Positions 15,456 to 23,913 of a stretch of DNA of 38,097 bases are shown here, in pieces. The position numbers were made by a program, and so were the translations under genes. Positions within the stretch are counted from its first letter, which is position 1. Every line of letters begins with the position of its first letter. The DNA lies in contig LJNT01000083.1 in the NCBI GenBank assembly GCA_001314685.1, positions 1 through 38,097 on the forward strand. The letters run 5' to 3'. The stretch is from Rhodobacteraceae bacterium HLUCCA09 (GTDB lineage Bacteria; Pseudomonadota; Alphaproteobacteria; Rhodobacterales; Rhodobacteraceae). The notes below the pieces were generated by a model. It was not told the DNA's origin. It was given only the letters and a program-made list of their open reading frames with translations, and made no database searches.

Positions 15456-17063
15456 ATGACCACGCGAGACTTCAATCCCCCCACCGCGATCACCCGCCGC
15501 CGCTTCGGCCAGCTACTGGGGCTGTCCGGCGCCGCCCTCGCCCTGCCGTGGCGCGTCGAGGCGCAGGACGGCGTCGAGACCCTCGTCTTCGCGCTGCCGG
15601 GCCTCGTCGGCAATTTCGAGCCGCATACCTGGGTCGGTTTCGGCGACACGGTGCACGTGATGGATACCGCCGCCCGCGGCCTGACCCACATGAACTTCAC
15701 CGATCCCCTGCCGCAGCCCGCCATCGCCGAGAGCTGGACGATCTCGGACGACGGGCGCACCTACGATTTCCGCATCCGTGAGGGCCTGACCTTCCACGAC
15801 GGCACGGCGCTCGACGCGGCGGCGGTGCTGCGCACCTTCCGGCGCATGATCGACGAGGACGACCCCACGCGCCCCGAGCTTTCCTTCGCGCTCGACAACC
15901 TCGGCGGCGACAACGTGACGGGCTTCGAGGCGCCCGACGCGATGACCTTCCGCATCAACCTCGCCAAGCCCGACGCGGCGATCCTCGGCCGCCTATCGCG
16001 GCCCGACATGGTGATCGTCTCGCCCGCCGCGCTGGAGGAATACGGCCAGGAGATCGGGCTCAACTTCGTCTCCTGCGGGCCCTACCGCATCGTCGACGTC
16101 ACGCCCAACGAGCGCGTCGTGCTCGAGGCGTTCGACAACTTCTACAAGGGCCGGCCCGAGGTCGGGCGGATCGTGATGCAGGTCATCCCCGAGGCGGTGG
16201 CGCAGATGACCTCGCTCGCCTCGGGCGACCTGACCGTCACCAACCTCATCCCGCATTCCAACATCGACCGGCTGGAGGGGATGGACCAGATCCGCATCGA
16301 GCAGTCGGCCGCCTTCATCTCGGCCATGCTGGCGATGAATTGCGAGGCGGGCGTGCTGTCGGACATCCGCGTGCGTCAGGCGATCAACAAGGCGATCGAC
16401 CGAGAGGCTGTGGTGGCCGAGGCGTTCTTCGGCAAGGCGGAACTTCCGGGCTACATCACGCCCGCCGCCGAGCAGGGCTACGCGCCCGAGCACCGGCGCC
16501 TTTCCGAATACGACCCCGAGGGCGCCCGCGCCCTGCTGGAAGAGGCGGGCGCGACGGGAGCCGAGCTGTCGCTCATCTCCGAGAACAGCGGATTCTGGCC
16601 GCGCCTCGGTCAGGTCGTCGAGCGCAGCCTCAACGATGTGGGGCTGAACGTGACGACCGAGTATCTTGACGGCGGCACCTTCAACGGCCGGCTCTTCGAC
16701 AAGGAGGCGCACGAACTCGCCTTCCTGCAGCGGTCGGCCTTCTTCCCCGATCCCGACGGGCGGTTCTCGCCGCTCTTCGCCTCCGGTACGGCCGGGGCCG
16801 ACGAGATCACCGCACAGAGCGGCCTGCCCGCGCAGGCCCGCCTCGACGAGATGATCGCGGCTGCCAACGCCGAGAGCGACCCGGAGGCGCGCGGCCAGCT
16901 TTACGTGGAGATCAACACCTACATGGCCGAAGAGATCATGCCGGTCGCGGCTGTGGTGAACACCTTCCTCCCCGTGGCGGTGAGCGAGACGCTGGCGGGC
17001 GTCAACGCCAACGCGCTCGGCACATACCGGACCTTCCTCGAAGACACCACTTTCACCAGCTGA
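15456..17063 (+). CDS. ABC peptide-type importer, substrate-binding protein (SBP_bac_5), Tat-exported
   Basis: This solute-binding protein of about 535 residues belongs to the family of DppA, OppA and NikA. It begins with a twin-arginine signal, ITRRRFGQLLGLSGAALALPWRVEAQ, so it is probably folded before export. Family landmarks include AESWTISDDGRTYDFRIREGLTFHDGTALDAAAVLRTF, VSCGPYRIVDVTPNERVVLEAFDNFYKG and DIRVRQAINKAIDREAVV. I chose the ATG at 15456, with AGGG about 10 nt upstream; the ATG at 15447 is possible and adds three residues. The permease and ATPase genes follow directly. The imported ligand is unknown; the operon suggests an amide, ureide or short peptide-like compound. Confidence 0.87.
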   Translation: MTTRDFNPPTAITRRRFGQLLGLSGAALALPWRVEAQDGVETLVFALPGLVGNFEPHTWVGFGDTVHVMDTAARGLTHMNFTDPLPQPAIAESWTISDDGRTYDFRIREGLTFHDGTALDAAAVLRTFRRMIDEDDPTRPELSFALDNLGGDNVTGFEAPDAMTFRINLAKPDAAILGRLSRPDMVIVSPAALEEYGQEIGLNFVSCGPYRIVDVTPNERVVLEAFDNFYKGRPEVGRIVMQVIPEAVAQMTSLASGDLTVTNLIPHSNIDRLEGMDQIRIEQSAAFISAMLAMNCEAGVLSDIRVRQAINKAIDREAVVAEAFFGKAELPGYITPAAEQGYAPEHRRLSEYDPEGARALLEEAGATGAELSLISENSGFWPRLGQVVERSLNDVGLNVTTEYLDGGTFNGRLFDKEAHELAFLQRSAFFPDPDGRFSPLFASGTAGADEITAQSGLPAQARLDEMIAAANAESDPEARGQLYVEINTYMAEEIMPVAAVVNTFLPVAVSETLAGVNANALGTYRTFLEDTTFTS

Positions 17064-17071
17064 CCCAGCTT

Positions 17072-17098
17072 CCGGCCGGGCGCCGCGCGCCCGGCCGG
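17072..17098 (+). repeat. Intra-operon hairpin after the substrate-binding protein gene
   Basis: A perfect 12-bp stem, CCGGCCGGGCGC / GCGCCCGGCCGG, with a 3-nt loop sits 9 nt after the binding-protein stop and 18 nt before the first permease gene. Such hairpins commonly stabilise the upstream message or terminate part of the transcription, giving more binding protein than membrane subunits. There is no T-tract. Confidence 0.6.
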
Positions 17099-17115
17099 GC
17101 TTCGCCGGAGGCGCA

Positions 17116-17982
17116 ATGGCCGACAGCGCAGGACAGAAGATCGCGGCCGGCGGGGTGGCAAGTCTCCGCCTGTCGGCGGGCGTGGCCCTGGCGGCGCTGC
17201 CCTGGCTCGTGGCAGCGATCTTCGTGCTCGCCGCGCTTCTCGCGCCGTGGCTGGCCCCCCACGACCCCGTCGCCGGCCGCGCGGCGCCGATGCAGCAGAT
17301 GTTCTCCGACGGTCACCTGCTGGGCACGGACGCGCTGGGCCGCGACACGCTCTCGCGGCTGCTGTTCGGGCTGCGGCCGATGCTGGTGGTCTCGCTCGGT
17401 GCGGTGGCGCTCGCGCTCGCGGCGGGCGGCGCCTACGGCCTCGTCTCGGGAACTGCCGGCGGGCGGACGGACTGGGCGATGATGCGCGCCGTCGACATCC
17501 TGATGTCGTTTCCGCTGATCCTCGCGGCGATCCTCGTGCTCGCCGCGCTGGGGCCGTCGCTCTTCAACGTGACGCTCGCGGTGGCCGTCTCGCAGCTTCC
17601 CATCTTCGCCCGCCTCGCCCGGGCGCTCGCCGCCGGCGAGGCCGCGCGCGACTACGTGCTCGCCGCCCGCGCCGCGGGCTTCTCCGAGCTGCATGTGATG
17701 CTGCGCGAGGTGGCGCCCAACATCGCCCGGCCGCTTCTGGTGCAGGCGACCTCGGTGGTCGCGCTCGCCGCGCTGACCGCCGCCGCGCTCTCCTATCTCG
17801 GCCTCGGCGTGCGCCCGCCCGCGCCCGATCTCGGCTACATGGTGAAGGAGGGGCAGGAGCTGCTGTTCATCGCCCCCGAGCAGGCGCTGCTGCCGGGCCT
17901 GCTGATCGCCGTCTTCGCGCTGGCGGTCTCGTTCTGCGGCGACCAGCTGGCCGATGTCGAGCGGCGGGGAGGCGGCGCATGA
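17116..17982 (+). CDS. ABC importer permease, DppC type
   Basis: This inner-membrane permease has 288 residues. It shows the DppC/OppC pattern: an N-terminal helix (LPWLVAAIFVLAALLAPWLAPHDP), the GTDALGRDTLSRLLFGLR motif and the ATPase-docking EAA loop EAARDYVLAARAAGFSELHVMLREVAPNIARPLLVQ. SYLGLGVRPPAPDLGYMV follows near the C-terminus. It pairs with the DppB-type subunit encoded next. The order here is C then B, the reverse of the usual dpp/opp order and of the second importer in this window. Its stop overlaps the start of the DppB-type gene by 4 nt. Confidence 0.88.
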   Translation: MADSAGQKIAAGGVASLRLSAGVALAALPWLVAAIFVLAALLAPWLAPHDPVAGRAAPMQQMFSDGHLLGTDALGRDTLSRLLFGLRPMLVVSLGAVALALAAGGAYGLVSGTAGGRTDWAMMRAVDILMSFPLILAAILVLAALGPSLFNVTLAVAVSQLPIFARLARALAAGEAARDYVLAARAAGFSELHVMLREVAPNIARPLLVQATSVVALAALTAAALSYLGLGVRPPAPDLGYMVKEGQELLFIAPEQALLPGLLIAVFALAVSFCGDQLADVERRGGGA

Positions 17983-18992
17983 TTGCCGAGATCGCCCGCC
18001 GCCTCGCCTTCCTGCCGGTCACGCTGTTCGTGGTGGCCACGCTCGTCTTCCTCGCGCTGCGCGCGCTGCCCGGCTCGACGGTCGACATGCTCGCCTCGTC
18101 CTTCTCGACGGCCGGGCTGCGCGACCAGCTGATCGCCCAGCTCGGCCTCGACCAGCCGCTGTGGAAGCAATACCTCATCTACGTCGGCGACCTCGTCCGC
18201 GGCGACCTCGGCCGCTCGTTCATCACGGGCCGGGACGTGGCGACCATGGTTGGCGAGACGCTGCCGGTGACGATCGAGCTCGCCGTCGCCTCGCTCGTGG
18301 TGATGATGGTCGTCGGCCTCGGCATGGGGCTTGCCGCCGCCGCGCGGCCCGGCTCGCTGCTCGACGGGGCGCTGCGCTTCGTCGCCATGACGCTCTTCGC
18401 GCTGCCGTGGTTCTGGTTCGGCATCCTGATGATCGTGGTCTTCTCGCTCTGGCTGGGCTGGCTGCCGGCCTTTGGGCGGCTGCCCTCGTCGGTCACCTAC
18501 GAGCCGGTGACGAACTTCGTGCTCATCGACGCGATCCTGACCGGCCGGCCCGAACTGATCGGGCCGTGGCTGGCGCACCTGACGCTGCCGGCGCTGACCG
18601 TCGGGCTGACCACCGCGGGCATGCTGATGCGGCTGGCCCGCGCCGGAGTGATCGAGACGGCCCGGCTCGACTTCGTGCGCTCGGCGCGGATGAAGGGCGT
18701 GCCGCCGGGGCGCGTGTTCTTCCGCCACGTGCTGCGCAACGCGGCGCTCGGCATCCTCACCGTGATCGGCCTGCAATTCGGCGCGATGCTCGGCGGATCG
18801 GTCGTGGCCGAGGTCGTCTTCGGCTATCCCGGTATCGGGCGCATGATGGTCGACGCCGTGCTGACCCGCGACTACGCCGTGGCGCAGGGCGCCGCGCTGG
18901 TGCTGGCCGTGCTCTACGTGCTGGTCAACCTCGTGACCGACCTCGCCTATCGCTGGGCCGATCCGCGCCTGCGGCGGGAGCCGGGCCGATGA
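17979..18992 (+). CDS. ABC importer permease, DppB type
   Basis: This 337-residue permease has the DppB/OppB N-terminus (RRLAFLPVTLFVVATLVFLALRALPGS), LGLDQPLWKQYLIYVGDLVRGDLGRSF, six predicted membrane spans, and the EAA-type loop ETARLDFVRSARMKGVPPGRVFFRHVLRNAALGILTVIG. AEVVFGYPGIGRMMVDAVLTRDYAVAQG is the usual C-terminal block. The ATG at 17979 overlaps the DppC-type stop, and its own end overlaps the ATPase start by 4 nt. With the preceding gene it forms the membrane channel of the first importer. Confidence 0.9.
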   Translation: MIAEIARRLAFLPVTLFVVATLVFLALRALPGSTVDMLASSFSTAGLRDQLIAQLGLDQPLWKQYLIYVGDLVRGDLGRSFITGRDVATMVGETLPVTIELAVASLVVMMVVGLGMGLAAAARPGSLLDGALRFVAMTLFALPWFWFGILMIVVFSLWLGWLPAFGRLPSSVTYEPVTNFVLIDAILTGRPELIGPWLAHLTLPALTVGLTTAGMLMRLARAGVIETARLDFVRSARMKGVPPGRVFFRHVLRNAALGILTVIGLQFGAMLGGSVVAEVVFGYPGIGRMMVDAVLTRDYAVAQGAALVLAVLYVLVNLVTDLAYRWADPRLRREPGR

Positions 18993-19975
18993 CCGGGGCG
19001 CTGCTCGAGGTCGAGGGCCTGTCGGTCGCCTTCGGCCCTCCGGGCGCCCGGCTGTCGGCTGTCGAGGGCGTGTCGTTCGCGGTCGCGCCCGGCGAGATCG
19101 TGGCGCTGGTGGGCGAGTCCGGCTCGGGCAAGTCGGCCACGGCGATGGCGCTGGCGCGGCTGAACGAGGGGCCGGGCACGAAGCTCTCGGGACGGGTCGC
19201 GCTTTCGGGGCGTGACGTGCTGGCGATGGGGGGCGCGGCCCTGCGCGACCTGCGGGGCCGGGGCATCGCCATGGTCTTCCAGGACGCGGCCGCATCGCTC
19301 AACCCCTGCGAGACGGTGGGCGACCAGATCGCGGAATCGATCGTCGTGCACGGGCGGGGCGGCTGGCGCGCGGCGCGGGCACGCGCGGTGGAGCTTCTGG
19401 CCGAGGTCGGCCTGCCGGAGCCTGCGCGCCGGGCGGGCCTCTACCCGCACGAACTGTCCGGCGGGCAGCGACAGCGGGCGATGATCGCGCTGGCGCTCGC
19501 CTGCGACCCGGCGCTCCTGATCGCCGATGAACCGACCACCGCGCTCGACGTGACGATCCAGGCGCAGATCCTCGCCCTGCTCAGGCGCCTTGTCGCCGCC
19601 CGCGACATGGGGCTGCTGCTCATCACCCACGATCTCGGCGTGGTCGCGGGCATGGCCGACCGGGTGCTGGTGATCTATTCCGGCCGGATCGTCGAGTCGG
19701 CCTCGGTCGAGGCGCTCTTCGCCGCCCCCCGCCACCCCTACACGCGCGATCTGATCGACACCGCCGCGGCGGAGCCGGACGCGACCGGGCGCCTTGCCGC
19801 CATTCCCGGCGCGCCGCCCCGGCTGGGCGCCCGGCCCGCGGGCTGCGCCTACGCGCCCCGCTGCCGCCGCGCGACCGAAGGCTGCCGCAAAGAGCAGCCG
19901 CCGCTCGCGCCCCTCGGCGCCGGTCTCGCCGCCTGCTTCCATCCCGTGCCCGGTCCGGGGGAGGGCGGGCGGTGA
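18989..19975 (+). CDS. ABC importer ATPase, DppD type
   Basis: This 328-residue nucleotide-binding subunit has Walker A GESGSGKS, a Q-loop in [12 protein letters not shown], the signature [15 protein letters not shown], Walker [19 protein letters not shown] and the switch His in [16 protein letters not shown]. The C-terminus carries the oligopeptide-transporter ATP-binding extension ([12 protein letters not shown]) and the Cys-rich [17 protein letters not shown]...CFHP, which in this subfamily can bind an iron-sulfur cluster. It works as a heterodimer with the next gene product in the cytoplasm. It overlaps both neighbours by 4 nt. Confidence 0.9.
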   Translation: MTGALLEVEGLSVAFGPPGARLSAVEGVSFAVAPGEIVALVGESGSGKSATAMALARLNEGPGTKLSGRVALSGRDVLAMGGAALRDLRGRGIAMVFQDAAASLNPCETVGDQIAESIVVHGRGGWRAARARAVELLAEVGLPEPARRAGLYPHELSGGQRQRAMIALALACDPALLIADEPTTALDVTIQAQILALLRRLVAARDMGLLLITHDLGVVAGMADRVLVIYSGRIVESASVEALFAAPRHPYTRDLIDTAAAEPDATGRLAAIPGAPPRLGARPAGCAYAPRCRRATEGCRKEQPPLAPLGAGLAACFHPVPGPGEGGR

Positions 19976-20985
19976 GCGCGCCGCTGCTTACGCTCGACGG
20001 CCTGTCGGTGCGCTACCGCGTCCGCCACGGGTTCGGCCACCGGGAGATCGCCGCGCTCAGGCCCACGAGCCTCGATGTCCGGCGCGGCGAGACCCTGGCC
20101 GTGGTGGGCGAGAGCGGATCGGGCAAGACGACGCTTGGCCGGGCAATGCTGCGCCTGGTAGAGCCCACGGAAGGGCGTATCCTGCACGAGGGCACCGATC
20201 TGACGACGCTCTCTGTCCGCAGGATGCGGCGGCTGCGCCCGCGCTTCCAGATGGTCTTCCAGGACCCCTACGGGTCGCTCAACCCGCGCCACCGCGTCGG
20301 CACGATCCTGGCCGACGTGCTGGGCCATGTCGGCGTGCCGCGGGTCGAGCGCGGGGAGCGCGCCGCCGCCCTGCTCGCCGATGTGGGCCTCGACCGGGAT
20401 ACTCTCGATCGCTTCCCCTCCGCCTTTTCCGGTGGCCAGCGCCAGCGCATCGCCATCGCGCGTGCGCTCGCCGCCGGGCCAGAGCTGGTGGTGGCCGACG
20501 AGCCGATCTCGGCGCTCGACGTCTCGATCCAGGCGCAGATCGTCAACCTGCTGGTCGAGCTGAAGCGCGAGCGGGGCCTCACGCTCGTCTTCATCTCGCA
20601 CGACCTCGACATGGTCGCCGCCATCGCCGACCGCATCGCCGTGATGTATTTCGGCGAGGTGGTCGAGCTCGGCGACGCCGCCACTCTCGCGGCTGCGCCC
20701 GCCCACCCCTACACGGCGATGCTGCTCGCCAGCCAGCCGAGGCCCGACGTCGCCGCCGCCCGTGCCACGATCGCCGCCGCCGCGGAGGCGCCGGCGGCCG
20801 ACCTGCCGAGCCAGCTCGACCCGCCCCTGGGCTGCCCCTTCCGCAGCCGCTGCCCCCGCGCGCTCGAGCGCTGCGCCGCGGAGCCCCCAGTGCTGACATC
20901 GACCGGCCGCGGCGGGCTGGCCGCCTGCCACAATCCGGTCCCCGCCGCCGAAAACCACCCGAAGAGAGGAGCTGTCCGCGCATGA
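19972..20985 (+). CDS. ABC importer ATPase, DppF type
   Basis: This is the second nucleotide-binding subunit (337 residues), with a GTG start overlapping the dppD-type stop. Motifs are Walker A GESGSGKT, MVFQDPYGSLNPRH, signature FSGGQRQRIAIARAL, Walker B LVVADEPISALDVSIQAQ and FISHDLDMVA. The C-terminal extension has HPYTAMLLASQP and CPFRSRCPRALERCAAEPP...ACHNP. Its end overlaps the amidohydrolase start by 4 nt, and an AGAGAGGA ribosome site for that gene lies inside its last codons. Together the five genes 15456-20985 make a complete importer. Confidence 0.9.
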   Translation: MSAPLLTLDGLSVRYRVRHGFGHREIAALRPTSLDVRRGETLAVVGESGSGKTTLGRAMLRLVEPTEGRILHEGTDLTTLSVRRMRRLRPRFQMVFQDPYGSLNPRHRVGTILADVLGHVGVPRVERGERAAALLADVGLDRDTLDRFPSAFSGGQRQRIAIARALAAGPELVVADEPISALDVSIQAQIVNLLVELKRERGLTLVFISHDLDMVAAIADRIAVMYFGEVVELGDAATLAAAPAHPYTAMLLASQPRPDVAAARATIAAAAEAPAADLPSQLDPPLGCPFRSRCPRALERCAAEPPVLTSTGRGGLAACHNPVPAAENHPKRGAVRA

Positions 20986-21713
20986 TCATCGACGCCTACA
21001 ACAACATCTGGCAGGCCGGTCAGAACTCCGACTACCTGACCGCCGAGACCTATTCCGTCGAGATGATGCTGAAGGACATGGACGCGGCCGGCGTCGACAT
21101 GGCCGTGGGCTGCTCGCTCGGCCAGATGATCGACAACGACTACACCGCGAGCGTCGGCCGCAAGTATCCCGACCGGATCATCCCCTTCGGACAGGTCAAC
21201 GCGCGCGACGCCGACGCCGCCGACCGGATCAGGAGCGACCACGACGCCCACGGCTTCAAGGGGCTGAAGCTGCACCCGGTGCTGCACGGCTACCATGTGG
21301 TCGATCACGGCCTGCTCGACCCCATCTTCGAGGTCTGCGCCGAGCGGGGCATGATGGTGCTGTTCAACGCCCTCGACGATGCGTTCATCCATCCGCTCGG
21401 CATCGAGGAGATCGCGAAGCATCACCCGACCGTGCCCACGCTGATCGCCCACATGGGCACGGTCTGGAACGTGGGCGAGGCGATCCTCGTGGCCAAGCGC
21501 ACGCCCAACATCTATCTCGAGACGTCCTCGACCCAGCTCATCGAGGTGCGCATGGCCTACCGCGACCTCGGGCCGGAGAAGATCATCATGGGCACCGACT
21601 GGCCGGGCAGCGACTTCGAGTTGGAGCGACTGAAGATCGCCAAGTCGGTCGAAGACCCCGAGCACCGCGCGATGATCGAGGGCGGCAATCTGGCTCGCCT
21701 GCTCGGGCTGTGA
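20982..21713 (+). CDS. Amidohydrolase_2-type TIM-barrel protein with altered metal site
   Basis: This 243-residue COG2159-type amidohydrolase has a coherent barrel: GVDMAVGCSLG, DRIIPFGQVNARDADAADRI, GFKGLKLHPVLHGYHV, TLIAHMGTVWNV and the terminal IIMGTDWPGSDFE with the usual catalytic Asp. The N-terminal DxHxH motif is replaced: MIIDAYNNI puts Tyr6 and Asn8 where the two metal-binding histidines should be, and the strand normally ending in His reads MVLFNALDD. Metal binding is therefore doubtful. It could be a metal-free lactonase or isomerase like some relatives, or a non-catalytic paralogue. The strand-4 His (LKLHP) and the AHMG His remain. It overlaps both neighbours by 4 nt, so it belongs to the operon. 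Confidence 0.82.
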   Translation: MIIDAYNNIWQAGQNSDYLTAETYSVEMMLKDMDAAGVDMAVGCSLGQMIDNDYTASVGRKYPDRIIPFGQVNARDADAADRIRSDHDAHGFKGLKLHPVLHGYHVVDHGLLDPIFEVCAERGMMVLFNALDDAFIHPLGIEEIAKHHPTVPTLIAHMGTVWNVGEAILVAKRTPNIYLETSSTQLIEVRMAYRDLGPEKIIMGTDWPGSDFELERLKIAKSVEDPEHRAMIEGGNLARLLGL

Positions 21714-23131
21714 GCGAAACGGTCCGCTCCGCCGCGATCTGGCCCCGCCCCTGGGCCGGGCCGCCCCAGGCGGGCGGTGCCGTTGTGGTCGAGGCGGGCC
21801 GCGTGACGGCGGTGGAGGCGGGGGCGCCTTCGGGCGACCTGCTGCTGGTTCCCGGCCTCGTGAACGCGCACGACCACGGACGGGGCCTCTTGCCTTTGGC
21901 GATGGGCGCCCCCGACGGCCCGCTCGAGGCGTGGCTGTGGGATCTGTGGCGCACGCCGGCGACCGACCCCTACCTGACCGCGCTGGTCGCCTTCGGGCGG
22001 ATGGCGCTGTCGGGCGTGACGACGGTCGTCCACAACCACCTGCCGCAGGGGCCGGACATGGTGGCCGAGGCGAAAGCCGTCGCCCGGGCGGCACGTGACG
22101 TCGGGCTGCGGCTGGCCTTCGTCGCCCCGGTGCTCGACCGCAACCTCGCCGGCTACGACGGCGGCGCAGCGGTCGAGGCCGCGCTCGCGGCTCGGGACTG
22201 GCAGGCGATCCGCGCCGCGCAGGCGCAGCCGCCGGTGGAAGAGCAGATCGCCGCGGTGCGCGAGGTGGCGGGCGCGATCGACGGGCCGGGCATCGTCACC
22301 CAGTTCGGCCCGCCGGGGCCGCAATGGCTGTCGGAGGCCGGCTGGCAGGCGGTGGGCGAAGCCGCGGCCGGGGGCTGGCGCAGCCATGTTCACCTGCTGG
22401 AGACGCGCCTTCAGCGCGACTGGCTCGATGCCGAATGCCCCGAGGGTGCAGCTGCCTTCTTCGCCCGCGCGGGCCTGCTGAACGAGCGGCTCACCGTGGC
22501 CCACGGCGTGTTCCTGCGCCGGGACGAGATCGCGGCGCTGGCCGACGCCGGAGCGACGCTCGCGCTCAACACCAGCTCCAACCTGCGCCTCGCCTCCGGG
22601 GTGGCCGACGGAGCGGCACTGGCGGCGGCGGGTATCCGCCTCGGCGTCGGGCTCGACGGGATGGCGCTCGACGATGAGTCCGACATGCTGCGCGAAGTGC
22701 GGCTGACCGCCATGCTGCTCGGCCCGCGCCGCTTCGACACGCCCGGCCTGTCGCGCGAGGCGGTACTGCGCGCGGCCTTCTCGGACGGGCGCGTGGCGTT
22801 CGACGGCGCCGCCGCGCCGGGGCTCGTCGCGGGCGCCGAGGCCGACACGATCGGCCTGTCGCTCTCCGCCTTCGCCGGCGACCGGGTGGACGACGCGCCC
22901 GAGACGCTCGCCGCGCTCGCCCTCGGCCGGTGGCGCCGCGAGGCGGTGCGCGAGGTGCGGGTCGCCGGCCGCCGGATCGTGGCAGAGGGGCTACTGACCG
23001 GCATCGATCTGCCCGCGGCCGAAGCGGAGCTGACCGCGCAGGCCCGCGCCGACCGCACCGAAGCGCCGCCGCCCGGCTGGATCGCGCAGGCGCGTGCGGC
23101 GCGCGTGCGGGCCGCCTCGGGGGGGCGCTGA
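21710..23131 (+). CDS. Amidohydrolase_1 family deaminase/hydrolase (TrzA/AtzB-like)
   Basis: This 473-residue metal-dependent hydrolase belongs to the cytosine-deaminase-like/SsnA/AtzB branch. Visible metal and catalytic motifs are the HxH of VNAHDHGRG, the strand-5 His in SHVHLLETRLQRDW (with the general acid Glu), the strand-6 His of TVAHGVFL and the strand-8 Asp in LGVGLDGMALDDESD. LALNTSSNLRLASG matches the conserved NPxSNxxL region. The start is a GTG overlapping the previous stop (GTGA). Such enzymes remove amino or chloro groups from N-heterocycles or cleave cyclic amides. In this operon it is a good candidate for the first enzyme acting on the imported compound, which is inference. 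Confidence 0.85.
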   Translation: MSETVRSAAIWPRPWAGPPQAGGAVVVEAGRVTAVEAGAPSGDLLLVPGLVNAHDHGRGLLPLAMGAPDGPLEAWLWDLWRTPATDPYLTALVAFGRMALSGVTTVVHNHLPQGPDMVAEAKAVARAARDVGLRLAFVAPVLDRNLAGYDGGAAVEAALAARDWQAIRAAQAQPPVEEQIAAVREVAGAIDGPGIVTQFGPPGPQWLSEAGWQAVGEAAAGGWRSHVHLLETRLQRDWLDAECPEGAAAFFARAGLLNERLTVAHGVFLRRDEIAALADAGATLALNTSSNLRLASGVADGAALAAAGIRLGVGLDGMALDDESDMLREVRLTAMLLGPRRFDTPGLSREAVLRAAFSDGRVAFDGAAAPGLVAGAEADTIGLSLSAFAGDRVDDAPETLAALALGRWRREAVREVRVAGRRIVAEGLLTGIDLPAAEAELTAQARADRTEAPPPGWIAQARAARVRAASGGR

Positions 23132-23910
23132 TGCGGGGCGTGGTCCCGATCCGCGACGGCAGCTTCGCGTTCGACCCGCGCCTGATGCCGGGCGTCCGCG
23201 CCGCGCCCGACGAGGCCGCGCGCCTGCTGGGCGCCGAGGCGCTGCAAGAGGCAATCGAGGTGCCCGTGTGGTGCTACCTGGTCCAGACGGAGGACGGCCC
23301 CGCCCTGGTCGATACCGGGGGCGGCGCGCTGATGGGCGCGGGCTTCGGCGCGCTGGCAGGGCGTCTGGCCGCGCTGGGCATCGCCCTGGCCGAGATCCGC
23401 ACAGTGTGGCTCACCCACCTGCACGGCGATCATTGCGGCGGCCTGCTCGGCCCCGACGGCGCTGCGGCCTTCCCCGAGGCCCGCATCGCGCTGCCCGAGG
23501 CCGAGGCCGCCTTCTGGCTCGATGCCGCGCCGCCCGCGCCCCTGCGCCCCATCGCCGAGGACGCCCGCCGCGCCCTCGCTCCCTATGCCGGCCGCATCGC
23601 CCGGGTGCGCGAGGGCGACCGCGTCGGCCCGGCGGTCGCGCAGGCCGCGCCCGGCCATACGGCCGGTCACACTGCTTGGGTGTTCGAGGATCACGACGCG
23701 CTTGCGGCGGGCGACATCTTCCACGTCCCCGCCCTTCAACTGGCTCGGCCCGACTGGTCGACCGACTGGGACCACGACGCCGCCGCCGCCACGCATGCCC
23801 GGCAGGCGCTGACGCGCCGCGCCGCCGACCGGGGCTGGGCGCTGCTGACGGGCCATGGCGGCCCGCTCGCCCCCGGCCCCGAGGGCTGGGCGCCCATCCG
23901 ACCGGAGTGA
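23131..23910 (+). CDS. MBL-fold metallohydrolase
   Basis: This 259-residue metallo-beta-lactamase-fold enzyme has the binuclear zinc motif THLHGDHCGGLLG, then PGHTAGHTAWVF and the later Asp/His in AAGDIFHVPALQL and LLTGHGGP. The layout resembles the AHL-lactonase/methyl-parathion-hydrolase-like group, which cleaves lactones and esters, rather than glyoxalase II. There is no signal peptide, so it should be cytoplasmic. The ATG overlaps the preceding stop by one base (TGATG), a classic re-initiation junction. It may hydrolyse a lactone or cyclic ester made in the pathway. Confidence 0.86.
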   Translation: MRGVVPIRDGSFAFDPRLMPGVRAAPDEAARLLGAEALQEAIEVPVWCYLVQTEDGPALVDTGGGALMGAGFGALAGRLAALGIALAEIRTVWLTHLHGDHCGGLLGPDGAAAFPEARIALPEAEAAFWLDAAPPAPLRPIAEDARRALAPYAGRIARVREGDRVGPAVAQAAPGHTAGHTAWVFEDHDALAAGDIFHVPALQLARPDWSTDWDHDAAAATHARQALTRRAADRGWALLTGHGGPLAPGPEGWAPIRPE

Positions 23911-23913
23911 CCG

